The translations under genes and the position numbers were made by a program. A DNA stretch of 64,000 nucleotides from Psychrobacter proteolyticus (GTDB taxonomy: Bacteria > Pseudomonadota > Gammaproteobacteria > Pseudomonadales > Moraxellaceae). Below, piece after piece: positions 56,062 to 64,000 of the stretch. The notes below the pieces were generated by a model, which was given only the letters and a program-made list of their open reading frames with translations, did no database searches and was not told the DNA's origin. Location: NCBI RefSeq assembly GCF_003350005.1, contig NZ_QLKS01000003.1:310001-374000 (forward strand), in the 5' to 3' direction. Within the stretch, counting starts at the first letter, position 1. Each line of letters starts with the position of its first letter.

Positions 56062-56550
56062 TTACTCATCCGTAATAGCGTCAAAGCAAGCATCAAGCGT
56101 CGCGGCCAACTGTGCAGGCGGCAATTCAATCTCTAGACCGCGGCGACCCCCACTCACATAGACTGTGGCCTGATCTTGAGCTGTGCTATCTATCACGGTT
56201 GTTAGTCGCTTTTTTTGACCCAGTGGACTGACACCGCCTAGCACATAGCCCGTGCTACGCTCTACTTGTTTGGGGTCGGCCATCTGCACTTTTTTACAGG
56301 ATAGCAATTTATTAGAAGATAGCGCCTTCGCCATTTTTTTAAAATTAAGTGTTTTATCGACTGGTAATATCGCCACAGCAAGTACGCCAGTATCAGTGCT
56401 CACCACTAGAGTTTTAAATACTTGTGTCACCGCTACGCCGAGTTTTTCTGCGGCTTCTAAACCAAACGATGCGGCATTGCTGTCGTGAATATATTCGTGT
56501 AGTTGGTAATCAAGGTTACGTTTTTTGGCAAGATCGATAGCTGGAGTCAT
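56062..56550 (-). CDS. ybaK: Cys-tRNA(Pro)/Cys-tRNA(Cys) deacylase
   Basis: YbaK/EbsC hydrolyses Cys-tRNA(Pro) to prevent mistranslation. The 162-aa protein has AEKLGVAVTQVFKTLVV (about 34-50; catalytic lysine in the FKTLV motif, about 46), the VGGVSPLGQKKRLTT region near 103-117 (YVLGGVSPLGQ) and GGRRGLEIELPP. Length is typical. It stands alone. Confidence 0.92.
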   Translation of the reverse strand: MTPAIDLAKKRNLDYQLHEYIHDSNAASFGLEAAEKLGVAVTQVFKTLVVSTDTGVLAVAILPVDKTLNFKKMAKALSSNKLLSCKKVQMADPKQVERSTGYVLGGVSPLGQKKRLTTVIDSTAQDQATVYVSGGRRGLEIELPPAQLAATLDACFDAITDE

Positions 56551-56797
56551 AAGTTTTAGGCTTAGTAAAATGAAATAGAGAAGTAGACGCTATATTTATG
56601 AGTCATCGGTGATAAAAATATATTATTACCCTAAACATGTTAACTTTCAAATGTTTGAGAATTTTGTATAATCCGTCACTCACTACAGCGTAACCAAACC
56701 GTATTAATATTGGTAGTATATACAGACACTATATATCGCTTTGGTGGCTTTTATGGCATCATAAGCGCAACATATTTGACTATTTTTGATACTGATT

Positions 56798-59602
56798 ATG
56801 ATACCGAAGTTCCTAAAAAAACGGATTTTTAAAGCGCCGGTCGCGACTGACCGTGCGTCTGAAACTGACACTGCTGAAACTGATGGCAATACAATCGCTA
56901 CGAAGCCTTATTCTAATGCACCGATCAATCAGCTGTATCGTAAGCTGTCAGGTCAGATGCTCGATATCGCCGTAAAACCTAAGTTGCTAGGCGAGCTACC
57001 TGAGTTCGACAATGATGATCAAACGCTACGGTTTTATGTACTACAGGACTATTCTCGTTCCAACAGTATTCTGATTGACTTGCAGACGCAGGAGCACAAC
57101 TTACCGCCAGCACTGGTTGGAGTAAATGATGCCGCCCATAATATTAAAGAAAATGCGGCCATCATATTTTTGAATCACCCAAGTGCCAAAGACAGTCAGC
57201 TGTCTCCTCGCCTTTCTCGCTTAGTATCTGCTGTATTGCAATATCCGGAGCTAAAGGTACGTCTAGTACCAGTATCGATTCTGTGGGGACGCGCACCTGA
57301 AAAAGAAGATTCTCTATTTAAGCTACTGACTGCTGACAACTGGCAAGACCCTAGTATTACCAAGCAACTATTTAATATTGGAGTAATGGGCCGCGATACT
57401 TTTGTACAGTTTCACCCACCGCAAGACTTACGTACCATTATCAATGATAATCTTAAAGGCGATGTGGAAGGACCTGCTACCTTTGATTCGGTCGCTACAG
57501 ATACCCTTAAAGCAGATTTAACAGCGACGGATTCAGTCGATACAGAGTCAACGGATACTAACAATGATCTAGCAACTGATGCTGAGCAAGCACCAAGCTA
57601 TGCACTAGTCGCATCGGCTGATAGTAATCGTGAACTGGTTCGTATGCTACAGCAGCAATTGTCAATTTATTTAGACAAGCAGCGTGCCAGCATGCTTGGC
57701 CCTGATTTATCGGATAGACGCAACTTGGTAGACAAACTGGTGTACTCACCAGCGATTAAGCATGCGATCGAAATGGAAGCGGCCGAAAAAGGGACTAGCG
57801 TTCGAGAATCTCGCAGTCAGGCCAGAGGCTATGCTAATGAAATGGTCAATGACTACTCTCATTCTATCATCCGTGGTTTTTACAAGTTTTTGACATGGTT
57901 GTGGACGCAGTTGTATGACGGCGTAGAAGTCCATCACTTCGAGCGAGTACGTGACCTTGCGACCGATTATGAGCTGATTTATGTGCCTTGTCATCGCAGC
58001 CATGTCGACTATCTATTACTATCTTATGTCATCTACAAACGTGGCCTGAGTATCCCTTATGTGGCTGCAGGTGATAACTTAGATGTACCTGTATTAGGCC
58101 CACTATTACGCGGTGCCGTTGCTTTTTATATTCGTCGTAGCTTCCGTGGTAACGCGCTATATACTGCTGTACTGCGCGAATATATGCATACTCTTATCAC
58201 GCGCAACACTCCGATTGAATACTTTATCGAAGGTGGTCGCTCACGTTCAGGTCGCCTGCTACCGCCGAAGATGGGTATGCTAGCGATGACTGTGCATAGC
58301 CAACTACGCCAAACCAATAAGCCTGTAGTATTTATTCCAACTTATATTGGTTACGAGCGTATTATGGAAGGCGGCACTTATGTCGGTGAGCTAAAAGGTA
58401 AGCCAAAAGAGTCAGAGTCTTTGATTGGACTACTTAAAGTTGGCCGTAAAATCGAACGTATCTTTGGCAATGTGCACTTGAGCTTTGGTACGCCATTGCA
58501 CCTTAGCGATTTTATGACGAAATTCGATGTGCCAGCCAATAGTTTGCCATCCGATCGTACTGACTCGCCGCTTGATGAAAAAACCAGCGCTATGGTTGAT
58601 AACATCGGTGTGAAAGTCATGCAGCATATCAACAAAGCTGCGGTCGTCACACCTGTCTCGCTGCTGTCGTTAGTTTTGCTATCGGCACCAAAAGCTGCAT
58701 TGGATGAAAATATCTGCCGTGAGCAAATCGCTTTGTATCAAGGTTTGGCTCAGCAGCTGGTCTACTCAGATGATACGGTTATCACTGATATGACGCCGCA
58801 GCAAATCATTGACTATGGTATTAAGCTAAAACTTATTGAGCGTACGCCGCACATCTTGGGCGATATCATTCAGGTCGCAGGTAAGCAAGCAGCGTTACTC
58901 AGCTATTTCCGTAACAACATTTTGCATGTCTTTATCCTACTGTCGTTCCTGTCTGCACTAGTCGCACGCAACGGACGTATCAAACGCAGCCGTCTCGATA
59001 GTATCGCTGAGCAGCTATATCCGTTCTTACAAAGTGAGCTGTTTTTATATTATCCAGCACATGGCTTGGCTGATACGCTCAATAAAAAAGTCGACAACCT
59101 GTTATCTCATGGGCTCATCGTTGACTTGGGTGATGATACGCTCAGCGTGCCTGAGTCTAATAGCAAGCATTATCAGCAGCTGCAAGTGCTTGCAACTCCA
59201 GTTGGACAAAGCCTTGAACGTTACTTTATGACGCTTGCCCTACTTGCTCAGCAAGGCTCTGGCAATTTGACTGAAAACGAAGTTGTGGACCTATGTCACC
59301 TGCTCGGGCAACGTTTATCTGTGCTCTATGCAGATGATATTCCTGATTTCTTTGATCGCGCCTTGTTTACCAGCTTTATCAGTGCGTTGACTCGTCTTGA
59401 CTATCTACAAAAAGATGATGAAACAGGCATACTGACTTTCGATCATCGTATTAATGACATCGCTCATCATGCTAAGTACGTGTTGACGCCTGATATGATG
59501 CAAATCTTGCAACAAGTCGCTAGTTTGGACGAAGAAGAAATCACTCACGCCATTACTGAGATTAGTAATAAAAAGCAGCGTAAATTTGGGCGTAAACGTT
59601 AG
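56798..59602 (+). CDS. plsB: Glycerol-3-phosphate 1-O-acyltransferase
   Basis: PlsB makes 1-acyl-glycerol-3-phosphate, the first step of phospholipid synthesis. At 934 aa it is longer than E. coli PlsB (807). The acyltransferase motifs are CHRSHVDYLLLSY (HX4D, about 396-408), PYVAAGDNLDVPVLGPLL, FYIRRSF (about 440-446), EYFIEGGRSRSGRLLPPK (about 468-485) and VVFIPTYIGYERI. Between 225 and 265 there is an acidic Thr/Asp/Ser-rich insert. The start could be TTG at 56786 or ATG at 56798; I prefer the ATG, but no Shine-Dalgarno is obvious. A terminator follows. Confidence 0.95.
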   Translation: MIPKFLKKRIFKAPVATDRASETDTAETDGNTIATKPYSNAPINQLYRKLSGQMLDIAVKPKLLGELPEFDNDDQTLRFYVLQDYSRSNSILIDLQTQEHNLPPALVGVNDAAHNIKENAAIIFLNHPSAKDSQLSPRLSRLVSAVLQYPELKVRLVPVSILWGRAPEKEDSLFKLLTADNWQDPSITKQLFNIGVMGRDTFVQFHPPQDLRTIINDNLKGDVEGPATFDSVATDTLKADLTATDSVDTESTDTNNDLATDAEQAPSYALVASADSNRELVRMLQQQLSIYLDKQRASMLGPDLSDRRNLVDKLVYSPAIKHAIEMEAAEKGTSVRESRSQARGYANEMVNDYSHSIIRGFYKFLTWLWTQLYDGVEVHHFERVRDLATDYELIYVPCHRSHVDYLLLSYVIYKRGLSIPYVAAGDNLDVPVLGPLLRGAVAFYIRRSFRGNALYTAVLREYMHTLITRNTPIEYFIEGGRSRSGRLLPPKMGMLAMTVHSQLRQTNKPVVFIPTYIGYERIMEGGTYVGELKGKPKESESLIGLLKVGRKIERIFGNVHLSFGTPLHLSDFMTKFDVPANSLPSDRTDSPLDEKTSAMVDNIGVKVMQHINKAAVVTPVSLLSLVLLSAPKAALDENICREQIALYQGLAQQLVYSDDTVITDMTPQQIIDYGIKLKLIERTPHILGDIIQVAGKQAALLSYFRNNILHVFILLSFLSALVARNGRIKRSRLDSIAEQLYPFLQSELFLYYPAHGLADTLNKKVDNLLSHGLIVDLGDDTLSVPESNSKHYQQLQVLATPVGQSLERYFMTLALLAQQGSGNLTENEVVDLCHLLGQRLSVLYADDIPDFFDRALFTSFISALTRLDYLQKDDETGILTFDHRINDIAHHAKYVLTPDMMQILQQVASLDEEEITHAITEISNKKQRKFGRKR

Positions 59603-59643
59603 TCTTAACAGCTGTCCATACCCTTTAAGATTTTAAGCTAAAC

Positions 59644-59677
59644 AAAAAAAGACCGCTAACGATTAGCGGTCTTTTTT
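59644..59677. terminator. Bidirectional terminator plsB / ettA
   Basis: GACCGCTA (59651-59658) with TAGCGGTC (59664-59671), a 5-nt loop and A/T runs. It serves both convergent genes. Confidence 0.9.
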
Positions 59678-59706
59678 ATTGAATTTCAATACACTAAACA
59701 GCCATA

Positions 59707-61368
59707 TTAATTGGTAATTTTCTTATACTTGGCACGTTTAGGACTGGCGTCATCACCCATCGTCTTTTTACGGTACGCTTCAAACTCAGTATAGTTACCG
59801 TCGAACCAGACTGGGCCTTCTTCTTCGAACGCTAAGATATGAGTCGCGATACGGTCAAGGAACCAGCGATCATGCGATACGACCATTACTGTACCTGGGA
59901 ATACTTGAATCGCATCCTCTAGTGCACGTAAGGTTTCGATATCCAAATCATTTGATGGTTCATCAAGAAGCAATACGTTTGCGCCTTGCTTTAGCGTTTT
60001 CGCTAACTGCAGACGGTTACGCTCACCACCTGATAATTGACCAACGTGCTTTTGCTGATCTGAGCCTTTGAAGTTAAAACGTCCGATATAGGCACGGCTT
60101 GGTGTGGTGTAGTCACCAACCGTAATGATATCAAGGCCGTCAGAGACTTCCTCCCATACGGTTTTGTTGTCATCTAGATGATCACGTACCTGACCGACAT
60201 AGGCAACTTTAACACTTTCACCCAAATCAACTGAACCAGTATCTGGGGTATCGCGCTCAGTAATCATGTTAAACAGCGTGGTTTTACCCGCACCATTTGG
60301 ACCGATAATACCAACGATACCACCAGCTGGTACGTTAAAGCTTAGGTTTTCATATAACAGACGATCGCCAAATGATTTAGAGATGTCATTGATCTCAATA
60401 ACCTTGTTACCCAAACGTGGACCAGGTGGAATATAAATCTCAGAGGTCTCATTACGTTTTTGGAACTCAGTTGAGTTCAATTCTTCAAAACGCTGTACAC
60501 GAGACTTAGACTTGGCCTGTTGGCCTTTTTGGTTTTTTCGAATCCACTCAAGCTCTTTTTTCAGCGCTTTAGCAAATGATTCTTCTTGCTTATTTTGCTG
60601 CTCTAGACGCGTGTTCTTTTGCTCTAGCCACTCAGTATAGTTGCCTTCATACGGATAGCCATGGCCACGGTCAAGCTCCAAAATCCACTGAGCAACATTA
60701 TCCAAGAAATAGCGATCATGGGTAATGGCAACGATAGTACCGCTGTAGTTCTGCAAGAACTGCTCTAGCCATGCAACAGACTCGGCGTCCAAATGGTTGG
60801 TCGGTTCGTCAAGTAATAGCATGTCAGGGCGCGACAATAGTAGACGGCATAATGCCACACGGCGTTTTTCACCACCTGATAGTTTACTAACGTCAGCATC
60901 CCATGGTGGCAGACGGAGCGCATCGGCTGCTTTTTCTAGCTGGTTATTTAAGTTGTGCGCATCCCAAGACTGGATGATGTCTTCCATCTTGCCTTGCTCT
61001 TCAGCAAGCTTATCAAAATCAGCATCAGGCTCTGCGTATTCAGCATAGATAGCATCTAGACGTGCTAGCGCATCTAGTGCTTCGCGCATACCGTCTTCGA
61101 CATTACCACGAACGTCTTTGCTATCATCTAGCTGTGGTTCCTGTGGCAGATAGCCAACTTTGGTACCTGCTTGCGCACGTGCTTCACCACTAAACTCAGT
61201 ATCCACGCCTGCCATGATACGTAGCAAGGTTGATTTACCTGAACCGTTGATACCCAAAACACCAATTTTGGCACCAGGAAAAAACGATAGGTTGATATTT
61301 TTTAGGATTTCACGCTTAGGGGGAACAAGTTTTGACACGTTGTTCATCGTGTAAATATATTGAGCCAT
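59707..61368 (-). CDS. ettA: Energy-dependent translational throttle protein EttA (ABC-F)
   Basis: EttA is an ABC-F ATPase that binds the ribosomal E site and gates translation start by energy level. The 553-aa protein has two ATP sites: Walker A GINGSGKST (about 37-45) and GPNGAGKTT (about 356-364), signature motifs LSGGEKRRVAL and LSGGERNRLQL, and Walker B LLLDEPTNHLD and LLLDEPSNDLD, with the linker about 240-320. No membrane helices. The start at 61368 has GGAG six bases upstream. A longer frame to 61443 is not conserved. The Ser in the second DEPSNDLD is a minor variant of the usual Thr. Confidence 0.96.
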   Translation of the reverse strand: MAQYIYTMNNVSKLVPPKREILKNINLSFFPGAKIGVLGINGSGKSTLLRIMAGVDTEFSGEARAQAGTKVGYLPQEPQLDDSKDVRGNVEDGMREALDALARLDAIYAEYAEPDADFDKLAEEQGKMEDIIQSWDAHNLNNQLEKAADALRLPPWDADVSKLSGGEKRRVALCRLLLSRPDMLLLDEPTNHLDAESVAWLEQFLQNYSGTIVAITHDRYFLDNVAQWILELDRGHGYPYEGNYTEWLEQKNTRLEQQNKQEESFAKALKKELEWIRKNQKGQQAKSKSRVQRFEELNSTEFQKRNETSEIYIPPGPRLGNKVIEINDISKSFGDRLLYENLSFNVPAGGIVGIIGPNGAGKTTLFNMITERDTPDTGSVDLGESVKVAYVGQVRDHLDDNKTVWEEVSDGLDIITVGDYTTPSRAYIGRFNFKGSDQQKHVGQLSGGERNRLQLAKTLKQGANVLLLDEPSNDLDIETLRALEDAIQVFPGTVMVVSHDRWFLDRIATHILAFEEEGPVWFDGNYTEFEAYRKKTMGDDASPKRAKYKKITN

Positions 61369-61807
61369 TAACACTCCGATAGACTGCATAGAAGAGAACA
61401 GCAAATGCAACTCAGCGATGATGCCAAGCGTGCCGTACCTCAAAATCAGGGTTACAAATTATAGGTCATTATCGCATTGTGGCGCATACCCTGCAAGCTG
61501 ACAGGTTGTTTTACCAGTTGTTTTACTGTTTTTGACAGCAGGCTATGGCCTTTAACTATAAAACTTGCTTTAAAAAATAACTCAAGGAGTCTTATCTTAA
61601 TGAACTAACTTAACATTTTGATTCATTAGCGTTTTATAAAGACCACAAAAAATAGCATCAAAACTTTCGCAAATTTAATCAATAGCCGTTAGCATGTTAG
61701 TGTGGCTTAACAAGGTCTAATGGTTCGATTATCAAAATCGATTGATCATCTGACTTTATGTTCGTCTCAACACTCACTTTCGTAGCAATCATAAAGGTAC
61801 TGATAAT
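61369..61807. other. Divergent region ettA / ferredoxin reductase
   Basis: Contains a 10-bp direct repeat GTTGTTTTAC (61505-61514 and 61517-61526), then TTGACA (61532-61537) with ACTATA/TATAAA about 17-19 bp later, a possible promoter for the desaturase operon. No gene recognised. Confidence 0.4.
61532..61562 (+). promoter_or_regulatory. Possible promoter of the desaturase operon
   Basis: TTGACA (61532-61537) followed by ACTATA (61555-61560) at 17 bp or TATAAA (61557-61562) at 19 bp. It would give a roughly 240-nt leader. Confidence 0.35.
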
Positions 61808-63010
61808 ATGGCCAACGGCTATCGCCCTGAAATTATTCAACGTGCGTTTGTCGATTTTATCGGATCGCGCTTACATCCGTTGTGGTCATTGACGACGCCT
61901 AAATTACGCCTGATCGCACGCTATACATTAAGTGATGATTTAATAGCACTTCGATTTGAGACCAATAGAGCTTTTAGGCAGCAGACTTCTGAGGTGATGG
62001 GTGGTTGGCAAGGCGGTCAATATCTCGATTTGCGCGTTTTTATCGATGGGGTCTATTATCAGCGTAGTTACTCAATAGTGGGCTTGGCGCACCAACCACT
62101 CTGGTGGCTCGACGATGCTACCGAGAGACACACGGCAGACCAACGTCATACGGTAACTATCGCGATTAAACCACAAGGGTTAGTATCTGACTATTTAACC
62201 AAGCAAATGCCACTGGCTAGCGTCGTTGATACAAGTCTGCCACTTGGTCATTTCACTTTGGGACAGACCTCGATAGTAGGGCAGGAAATATCAGAGAATG
62301 ACAAACCTATTCCTTTGCTATTTATAGCTGGTGGTAGCGGTATCACGCCCATGCTCGGACTTATCAATCAGGCTCTGAGTAATGGACATCAGGTAACGCT
62401 ATTGCATTATAGTCGGACTGTTTCATCCAAACTTAAACATCAGTGGCAACAGCTGAACGATGCATATCCAGACTTCATTTATCATTTAATCAATACTGAA
62501 GATCCGACTACCTATTTGGCTAGCACAAGATACTTGAGTGCAGAGGGTCTGCTATCGCTAAACTTACCTCTATCAGATACGCAAATATTTGCCTGCGGTT
62601 CACAAGCGTTATTAGCTGGCTTATATAAAGCCGCCGCAGAGATAACCTTATCTACAAACAAGCAGCTGCGCGATAACATCATCGTAGAGAACTTTGGTAA
62701 TGCCCTAGCTGATGTTGATATCAGCAGTAATCAAACATTCGATAAGATAATATCTGTAGAAGAACGCACTGTCTATTTGCGGTCACGGCAGCGGCAATTT
62801 GTCAGTGACACGACAATACTGGCTGCGGCTGAAAATGCAGATGTACGGCTAGCACATGGTTGTCGGCAAGGCATTTGCCAATTGTGCCGCTGTAATAAAG
62901 TCAGCGGCGTGGTCAAAAACGTCCAGACAGGGACAGTGAGCGGGGAGGGTTACGAGTCTATTCAGACTTGTATCAATATTGCTATGACTGATGTGGTTCT
63001 CGATGTTTAA
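61808..63010 (+). CDS. Ferredoxin reductase with C-terminal 2Fe-2S domain
   Basis: The 400-aa protein is a three-domain electron-transfer flavoprotein: an FAD-binding barrel (about 30-130; YQRSYSIVG, about 87-95), NAD(P)H domain (FIAGGSGITPMLGLI, about 175-189; IFACGSQALL, about 259-268), and a plant-type 2Fe-2S ferredoxin at the C-terminus (cysteines in C-RQGI-C-QL-C, then a fourth in SIQTCI). It passes electrons from NAD(P)H to the desaturase next to it, like P. aeruginosa DesC. The desaturase starts 158 bp downstream on the same strand. Confidence 0.9.
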   Translation: MANGYRPEIIQRAFVDFIGSRLHPLWSLTTPKLRLIARYTLSDDLIALRFETNRAFRQQTSEVMGGWQGGQYLDLRVFIDGVYYQRSYSIVGLAHQPLWWLDDATERHTADQRHTVTIAIKPQGLVSDYLTKQMPLASVVDTSLPLGHFTLGQTSIVGQEISENDKPIPLLFIAGGSGITPMLGLINQALSNGHQVTLLHYSRTVSSKLKHQWQQLNDAYPDFIYHLINTEDPTTYLASTRYLSAEGLLSLNLPLSDTQIFACGSQALLAGLYKAAAEITLSTNKQLRDNIIVENFGNALADVDISSNQTFDKIISVEERTVYLRSRQRQFVSDTTILAAAENADVRLAHGCRQGICQLCRCNKVSGVVKNVQTGTVSGEGYESIQTCINIAMTDVVLDV

Positions 63011-63168
63011 TGACTGATTTAATAGAACAACTGGCTTAATAGAAAGCATATGCTAAACAACCTATGAGAAATAAAAGACAAACGTTACTTTATAGGCTAA
63101 AACTCAGATAACTTATCAAACCGGATGCAGTGCTGCTTATTCATGCCGTTTCGGTTAAGGATTTATTT

Positions 63169-64000
63169 ATGCGCTTACTACCACCCGTTACTACGCCACA
63201 ATCTGCTGTGCCTATTTTGACGCCACTGTCCGATGCACAGCTAGCAAAAAACGCGCCTTTATCTTTGACGCCGCAAACGCCTTACACGCAGCTTAATGAT
63301 GAAGCAATCAATGATAGCGGTCAGCCAGACACATCAACACGGACGCGCTACCCAAAAGTAACTGATGCTCCTCTATCAAAGCCTCAAAGTGATGCTTTAG
63401 CCGTAGAGCTCAATGTCCTATATAAAAGCGTCATGGACTCGCTAGGCAGTAAGGATGCACGCTACATACAGCGGATATATGCCACCGTGGTATATAGTGA
63501 AGTTATTGCCCGTGGTCTACTTGCAGCGGCTGGGCGTATGCCATCGAAACGCAGTCTTGTCGCTACTTGGCTACTAGGTACGTCTTTACTTAGCTTTAGC
63601 AAAGTATTGAACAACATGGAGCTGGGTCATAATGTCATGCATGGTCAATATGACTGGATGCAACACCCGCACCTTAATAGTCAAAAATTCGACTGGGATA
63701 TTGTCTGCCCTGCTCCATTATGGCAACACTCTCATAATTATTTACATCATACTTTTACCAATATTGTTGGCCGTGATCATGACGTAGGCTATCACTTGAT
63801 TCGAGTGACTGACGAGCAGCCTTGGACACCAGAAGATCGCTATAATATGTTTAGTACAGCGGTACTGGCATTTGGCTTTGAATGGGCAGTAGCTTTTCAT
63901 GACATCCAAATCAGTGCAGATGAATACGCTGACTCTCCTGATGTGCACAAAATCATGCAGCAAAAGTCTCGCGCGCTATTTGCTAAAATTGGACGGCAAA
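63169..64000 (+). CDS. Fatty-acid desaturase, 3' truncated by window end
   Basis: The partial frame (277 codons, no stop inside the window) encodes an integral membrane di-iron desaturase. The histidine boxes are H154-NVM-H158 in ELGHNVMHGQYDW and H189-NYL-H193-H194 in WQHSHNYLHHTFTN. The N-terminus up to residue 75 is hydrophilic and Pro/Thr-rich. The start ATG at 63169 follows AAGGA. With the reductase before it, it probably introduces double bonds in acyl chains (aerobic route), useful for membrane fluidity in the cold. The third His box must lie past the window. Confidence 0.88.
   Translation, partial: MRLLPPVTTPQSAVPILTPLSDAQLAKNAPLSLTPQTPYTQLNDEAINDSGQPDTSTRTRYPKVTDAPLSKPQSDALAVELNVLYKSVMDSLGSKDARYIQRIYATVVYSEVIARGLLAAAGRMPSKRSLVATWLLGTSLLSFSKVLNNMELGHNVMHGQYDWMQHPHLNSQKFDWDIVCPAPLWQHSHNYLHHTFTNIVGRDHDVGYHLIRVTDEQPWTPEDRYNMFSTAVLAFGFEWAVAFHDIQISADEYADSPDVHKIMQQKSRALFAKIGRQ

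Overview
The window looks like a chromosomal segment of a Psychrobacter-type gammaproteobacterium (Moraxellaceae). The reasons are the moderately AT-rich base composition, the gene order hemA | TPR protein | lolB | ispE | tRNA-Gln | prs | rplY | pth | panD, a short AccA, a DapA-BamC-PurC cluster, and protein sequences that read as typical of that family. This assignment rests on pattern recognition, not on a database search. Almost everything is housekeeping core genome. There is no prophage, CRISPR array, rRNA operon or intact insertion sequence.

Layout. 0-1.3 kb: a class V aminotransferase (minus). 1.6-3.1 kb: hemA (minus), divergent from a plus-strand run (3.6-11.4 kb) of a secreted TPR protein, lolB, ispE, two identical tRNA-Gln genes, prs, rplY, pth and panD. 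The rplY gene has a roughly 245-nt leader that ends in an intrinsic terminator 41 nt before the start codon and contains competing hairpins, so it looks like an attenuator. 11.5-15.2 kb: a Na+/Ca2+ exchanger family protein, an RDD membrane protein, tRNA-Arg(ACG), tRNA-Ser(GCU) and thiD. 15.2-24 kb, mostly minus strand: yggT-proC, tilS, accA, ppx/gppA, an Mpo1-like protein (plus), hemL and yjdM. 24.3-26.6 kb: a MITE-like element immediately in front of ygfZ, then dadA. 26.7-31.1 kb: a molybdopterin oxidoreductase and a TetR regulator (minus), divergent from an Old Yellow Enzyme homologue. 31.5-33.7 kb: CsbD and two related small lipoproteins. 33.7-37.7 kb: a NIF3-C-like protein, a 3-methyladenine DNA glycosylase, an AraC regulator with a LysE exporter, and a methyltransferase, the last three looking like accessory cargo. 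38.2-40.5 kb: dapA-bamC-purC, with a BamC reduced to its N-terminal part. 41-46 kb: a DegP/MucD protease and a large Na+/H+ antiporter with a disordered tail. 45.9-50.1 kb: lipoprotein-pabC-mltG-tmk, interrupted by a decayed fragment resembling the N-terminus of the DpnI restriction enzyme. 50.5-64 kb: aroE, a FUSC-family membrane protein, a long acyl-CoA dehydrogenase, a secreted protein, a CHMI-family tautomerase, ybaK, plsB, ettA, a ferredoxin reductase and a fatty-acid desaturase cut by the window end.

Functional themes are tetrapyrrole synthesis (hemA, hemL), membrane lipid metabolism (accA, plsB, acyl-CoA dehydrogenase, desaturase with its reductase), envelope biogenesis (lolB, bamC, mltG, degP-like) and translation (tRNAs, tilS, pth, rplY, ettA, ybaK). 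Many convergent gene pairs share one bidirectional hairpin terminator.

I found no clearly new multi-gene system. The most rewarding items are the rplY leader, the DpnI-like scar, the minimal BamC, the MITE in the ygfZ 5' region, and the paired PepSY-like lipoproteins downstream of a perfect 18-bp palindrome.
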